NCBI GenBank assembly: GCA_937894105.1
Contig: CALCTI010000277.1
Coordinates: 1 to 6,795 of the forward strand
Direction of reading: 5' to 3'
DNA: 6,795 bases
Source: an uncultured cyanobacterium
Lineage (GTDB): Bacteria; Cyanobacteriota; Cyanobacteriia; CACIAM-69d
Shown here: positions 5,255 through 6,795 of the stretch, piece by piece
How positions within the stretch are numbered: position 1 is the stretch's first letter
Layout of the letters: every line of letters begins with the position of its first letter
The notes under the pieces: model-generated
Told to the model about the DNA's origin: nothing
What the model saw: only the letters and a program-made list of their open reading frames with translations
Database searches by the model: none
Made by a program: the position numbers and the translations under genes

Positions 5255-6160
5255 CTACTGGGTTACGCTTTCGTTTTCCCGAAGTTCCTGAATAAGTTCT
5301 TGCAATTCATTACTGTTTACCCTGTACACTTCATTGCAAAAATGACAGATTGCTTCGGCTCCATTGTCTTTTTCTATCATGTCTTGAAGTTCTTCAATTC
5401 CTAGCAGTTTTAACGCGCTTAACATGCGATCGCCCGAACATCCGCAGTAGAATTTAACCTCCTGATCATCGGGGAAGATTTTTACGCCCATATCCCCCAT
5501 CAAGATATCGAAAATATTCGGGAGCGATCGCCCCTCTCGCAGCAGCGTGGTGAAGCCCGATAAATGTCCAATACGTGACTCTAATGTGGTTACTAATTCC
5601 TCTTCTAGCGCCGCTTTTGGGAGAATTTGAATCATAAATCCTCCCGCCGCCGTCACCCCCGAATTATCCACAAACACCCCGAGCGAAATAGCCGAGGGGG
5701 TCTGTTCGGAATTGATTAAAAAGTTCGCCACATCGTCGCCAATTTCACCGGTGATGATTTCCGTGGAACTGGAAAACGGATGCCCGTAGCCCAACTCTCG
5801 CACCGAATGGAGCAACCCTCGCCCCACTGCCGCGCCCACATCCAATTTGCCATTGGGTTTGGGCGGCACCTCCACCGTGGGATTGCCCACATAGCCCCGC
5901 ACCGTACCGTCTAACCCCGCATCGGCCAGGATTCCCCTCAAGGGACCATCCCCTTTAAATTGCAAATTGACGCGGGAGTCGGGGTGTTTCATGCTCGACG
6001 CCAATAGTAAACTTGCCGCCATGGTGCGCCCCAATGCCGCCGTTGCTACCCGCGATAAACCATGGCGACAGCGGGCTTCTTCGGTCAGTTGGGTCGTAAT
6101 GGTGCCAACAACGCGGATTCCACCGTCGGCGGCAATGGCTCGGATCAGGCGATCGCTCAT
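5255..6160 (-). CDS. hslO: Redox-regulated molecular chaperone Hsp33
   Basis: A 301-residue protein of normal Hsp33 length. The N-terminal substrate-binding domain shows family blocks LTEEARCRHGLS and NLQFKGDGPLRGILADA, and GVTAAGGFMIQILP (residues 168-181). The C-terminal redox switch has the zinc-binding pattern CxC-X30-CxxC: Cys239, Cys241, Cys272 and Cys275. Hsp33 is a cytosolic holdase that is inactive when reduced with zinc bound, and becomes active when oxidative stress releases the zinc, forms disulfides and unfolds the linker. The ATG at 6160 starts MSDRLIRA, the usual N-terminus; an in-frame TTG at 6172 would add four residues. Codon use and HIP1 sites at 5426, 5524 and 6149 are host-like. 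The Uma2 gene diverges from it, and a pair of TTGACCGC repeats lies 36-65 bases upstream. Confidence 0.96.
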   Translation of the reverse strand: MSDRLIRAIAADGGIRVVGTITTQLTEEARCRHGLSRVATAALGRTMAASLLLASSMKHPDSRVNLQFKGDGPLRGILADAGLDGTVRGYVGNPTVEVPPKPNGKLDVGAAVGRGLLHSVRELGYGHPFSSSTEIITGEIGDDVANFLINSEQTPSAISLGVFVDNSGVTAAGGFMIQILPKAALEEELVTTLESRIGHLSGFTTLLREGRSLPNIFDILMGDMGVKIFPDDQEVKFYCGCSGDRMLSALKLLGIEELQDMIEKDNGAEAICHFCNEVYRVNSNELQELIQELRENESVTQ

Positions 6161-6195
6161 AGGTTTAAGCAAGTAGATTTGGGCAGGGAAGGGGC

Positions 6196-6218
6196 GCGGT
6201 CAAAGCATTAGCGGTCAA
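6196..6218 (-). repeat. Two direct repeats of TTGACCGC upstream of hsp33
   Basis: On the minus strand TTGACCGC occurs twice, with a 7-base spacer (15 bases start to start), 36-58 bases ahead of the hsp33 ATG. Each contains a -35-like TTGACC, but no convincing -10 follows at the usual distance. It may be a regulator site for hsp33 or the divergent Uma2 gene. Confidence 0.45.
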
Positions 6219-6271
6219 CTGCCAAATCCTATACCTATTCTCATCATTTATTTGCCGTCGTCTACAGTGAA

Positions 6272-6277
6272 TATAGT
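6272..6277 (+). promoter_or_regulatory. Putative -10 element of the Uma2-family gene
   Basis: TATAGT is one mismatch from consensus and lies 46 bases before the ATG. The nearest -35-like hexamer, TTGCCG at 6252-6257, is only 14 bases away, which is short. Confidence 0.3.
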
Positions 6278-6299
6278 GAAGTGAAAGGCGTACTCAAAA

Positions 6300-6315
6300 G
6301 ACCTATCAACAGGTC
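6300..6315 (+). promoter_or_regulatory. Small hairpin over the possible ribosome binding site of the Uma2 gene
   Basis: GACCT (6300-6304) and AGGTC (6311-6315) pair perfectly around the 6-base loop ATCAAC, eight bases before the ATG at 6324. The 3' arm holds the only AGG near the start, so folding could hide it. Confidence 0.3.
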
Positions 6316-6323
6316 AGACGACC

Positions 6324-6795
6324 ATGACTGTCTCCCCGTCCCAATCTGTTTCCCAACCGGTAACCACTCCCCCATCCAATTCCATGGCGATCGCCTGGGA
6401 GCTGCTTCCCGACGACTATGTATTGCCTAGCGACCCTGTGGATAACATTAACCAGCCCGCCCTGGCTGCGGCCCTCACCGATGCCCTCTCCACCACTGGC
6501 AAACTGGGCGACACCAATTTCACCTGCACCAACTACGGCATCTGCGCCACCCTCAACGGTCGCATCGTCGTCAAAGCTCCTGACTGGGCGTTTATCCCTG
6601 AACTGCGAGTCCCCAAAGAAGACGTTGTGCGTAGCTACACCCCTCAAATTCAAGGTTCTATTCCGGCAGTGGTCATGGAATTTATTTCCAATACCGAAGG
6701 CACCGAATATTCCATCAAGCCCACTTACTCCCCAGGAAAATGGTTCTTTTATGAACGGGTGTTGCGGGTGCCAGTATACGTAATATTTGACCCAG
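6324..6795 (+). CDS. Uma2 family endonuclease-like protein (DUF820), N-terminal part
   Basis: The gene runs off the right edge; 157 residues are visible. The first 20 are a Ser/Pro/Thr-rich leader, so the ATG at 6384 (MAIAWELLPDDYVLP) could be the true start. The core shows the order seen in Uma2/DUF820 proteins, a PD-(D/E)XK nuclease-fold family: APDWAFIPEL with Asp87, then VVMEFISNTEGTEYS with Glu119, then a Lys (Lys132 or Lys139) in IKPTYSPGKWFFYE, and finally VPVYVIFDP. These proteins are multicopy in cyanobacteria; a nuclease activity is predicted from the fold, and their biological role is unknown. No partner gene such as a transposase or antitoxin is seen in the window. GC-rich and with a HIP1 site at 6387, so it looks native. 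Confidence 0.85.
   Translation, partial: MTVSPSQSVSQPVTTPPSNSMAIAWELLPDDYVLPSDPVDNINQPALAAALTDALSTTGKLGDTNFTCTNYGICATLNGRIVVKAPDWAFIPELRVPKEDVVRSYTPQIQGSIPAVVMEFISNTEGTEYSIKPTYSPGKWFFYERVLRVPVYVIFDP

Larger units (their letters stand above)
159..6394. repeat. Twelve dispersed HIP1 octamers (GCGATCGC)
   Basis: Copies start at 159, 282, 680, 861, 1080, 2132, 2433, 3186, 5426, 5524, 6149 and 6387. HIP1 is the highly iterated palindrome of many cyanobacterial genomes. Eleven of the twelve lie outside 2545-5254, although that block is about 40% of the window. Confidence 0.9.

Noticed and set aside
5967..6176. Plus-strand small open frame inside hsp33
   Set aside because: It lies antisense to a highly conserved part of Hsp33 and has no ribosome binding site.
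6306..6783. Open frames on both strands within the Uma2 gene region
   Set aside because: The frame starting at 6324, open to the window end, gives a clear Uma2 sequence; the others are Pro/Ser- or Gly-rich shadows.

Overview
The window looks like a piece of a cyanobacterial chromosome. Three things in the sequence say so: twelve copies of the cyanobacterial HIP1 octamer GCGATCGC (about one per 570 bases), a gene for the cyanobacterial/plastid ribosomal protein PSRP-3 (Ycf65), and an Uma2-family (DUF820) gene of the kind that is abundant in cyanobacteria. Genus cannot be decided from this stretch. There are eight protein genes, two of them cut by the window edges. I see no tRNA, rRNA, CRISPR array, transposase or attachment site, and no gene-free stretch longer than about 220 bases.

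Layout. 1-295 (-): N-terminal part of an NAD(P)-dependent beta-hydroxyacid dehydrogenase-like oxidoreductase, with a good ribosome binding site. 296-515: a degenerate repeat array with a 14-base unit fills the gap in front of that gene. 516-1316 (-): HAD-superfamily phosphatase of the type IA hypothetical group. 1317-1495: divergent intergenic region with a plausible promoter for the next gene. 1496-1831 (+): PSRP-3/Ycf65, followed by a palindrome, an 18-base tandem duplication and a strong intrinsic terminator. 1999-2544 (+): Nudix hydrolase whose Nudix box has Lys in place of one of the conserved Glu residues. 2545-2738: AT-rich leader with direct repeats. 2739-3494 and 3494-4024 (+): a 2-oxoglutarate/Fe(II) oxygenase and a GNAT acetyltransferase joined by a TAATG stop/start overlap. 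4079-5143 (-): an ATP-grasp-like protein, convergent with the previous pair. 5255-6160 (-): the redox chaperone Hsp33. 6324-end (+): N-terminal part of the Uma2-family protein.

How the genes may relate. Most of the window is ordinary housekeeping or conserved cyanobacterial material. The part that stands out is 2.6-5.2 kb: an oxygenase, an acyltransferase and an ATP-grasp ligase-like protein sit side by side in DNA that is clearly more AT-rich than the flanks and holds only one of the twelve HIP1 sites. Oxygenase plus GNAT plus ATP-grasp is a combination seen in small-molecule or peptide tailoring, so this is the best candidate for an undescribed system here. That link is inference: only the oxygenase and GNAT are clearly co-transcribed, the ATP-grasp gene is on the opposite strand and may simply follow hsp33.
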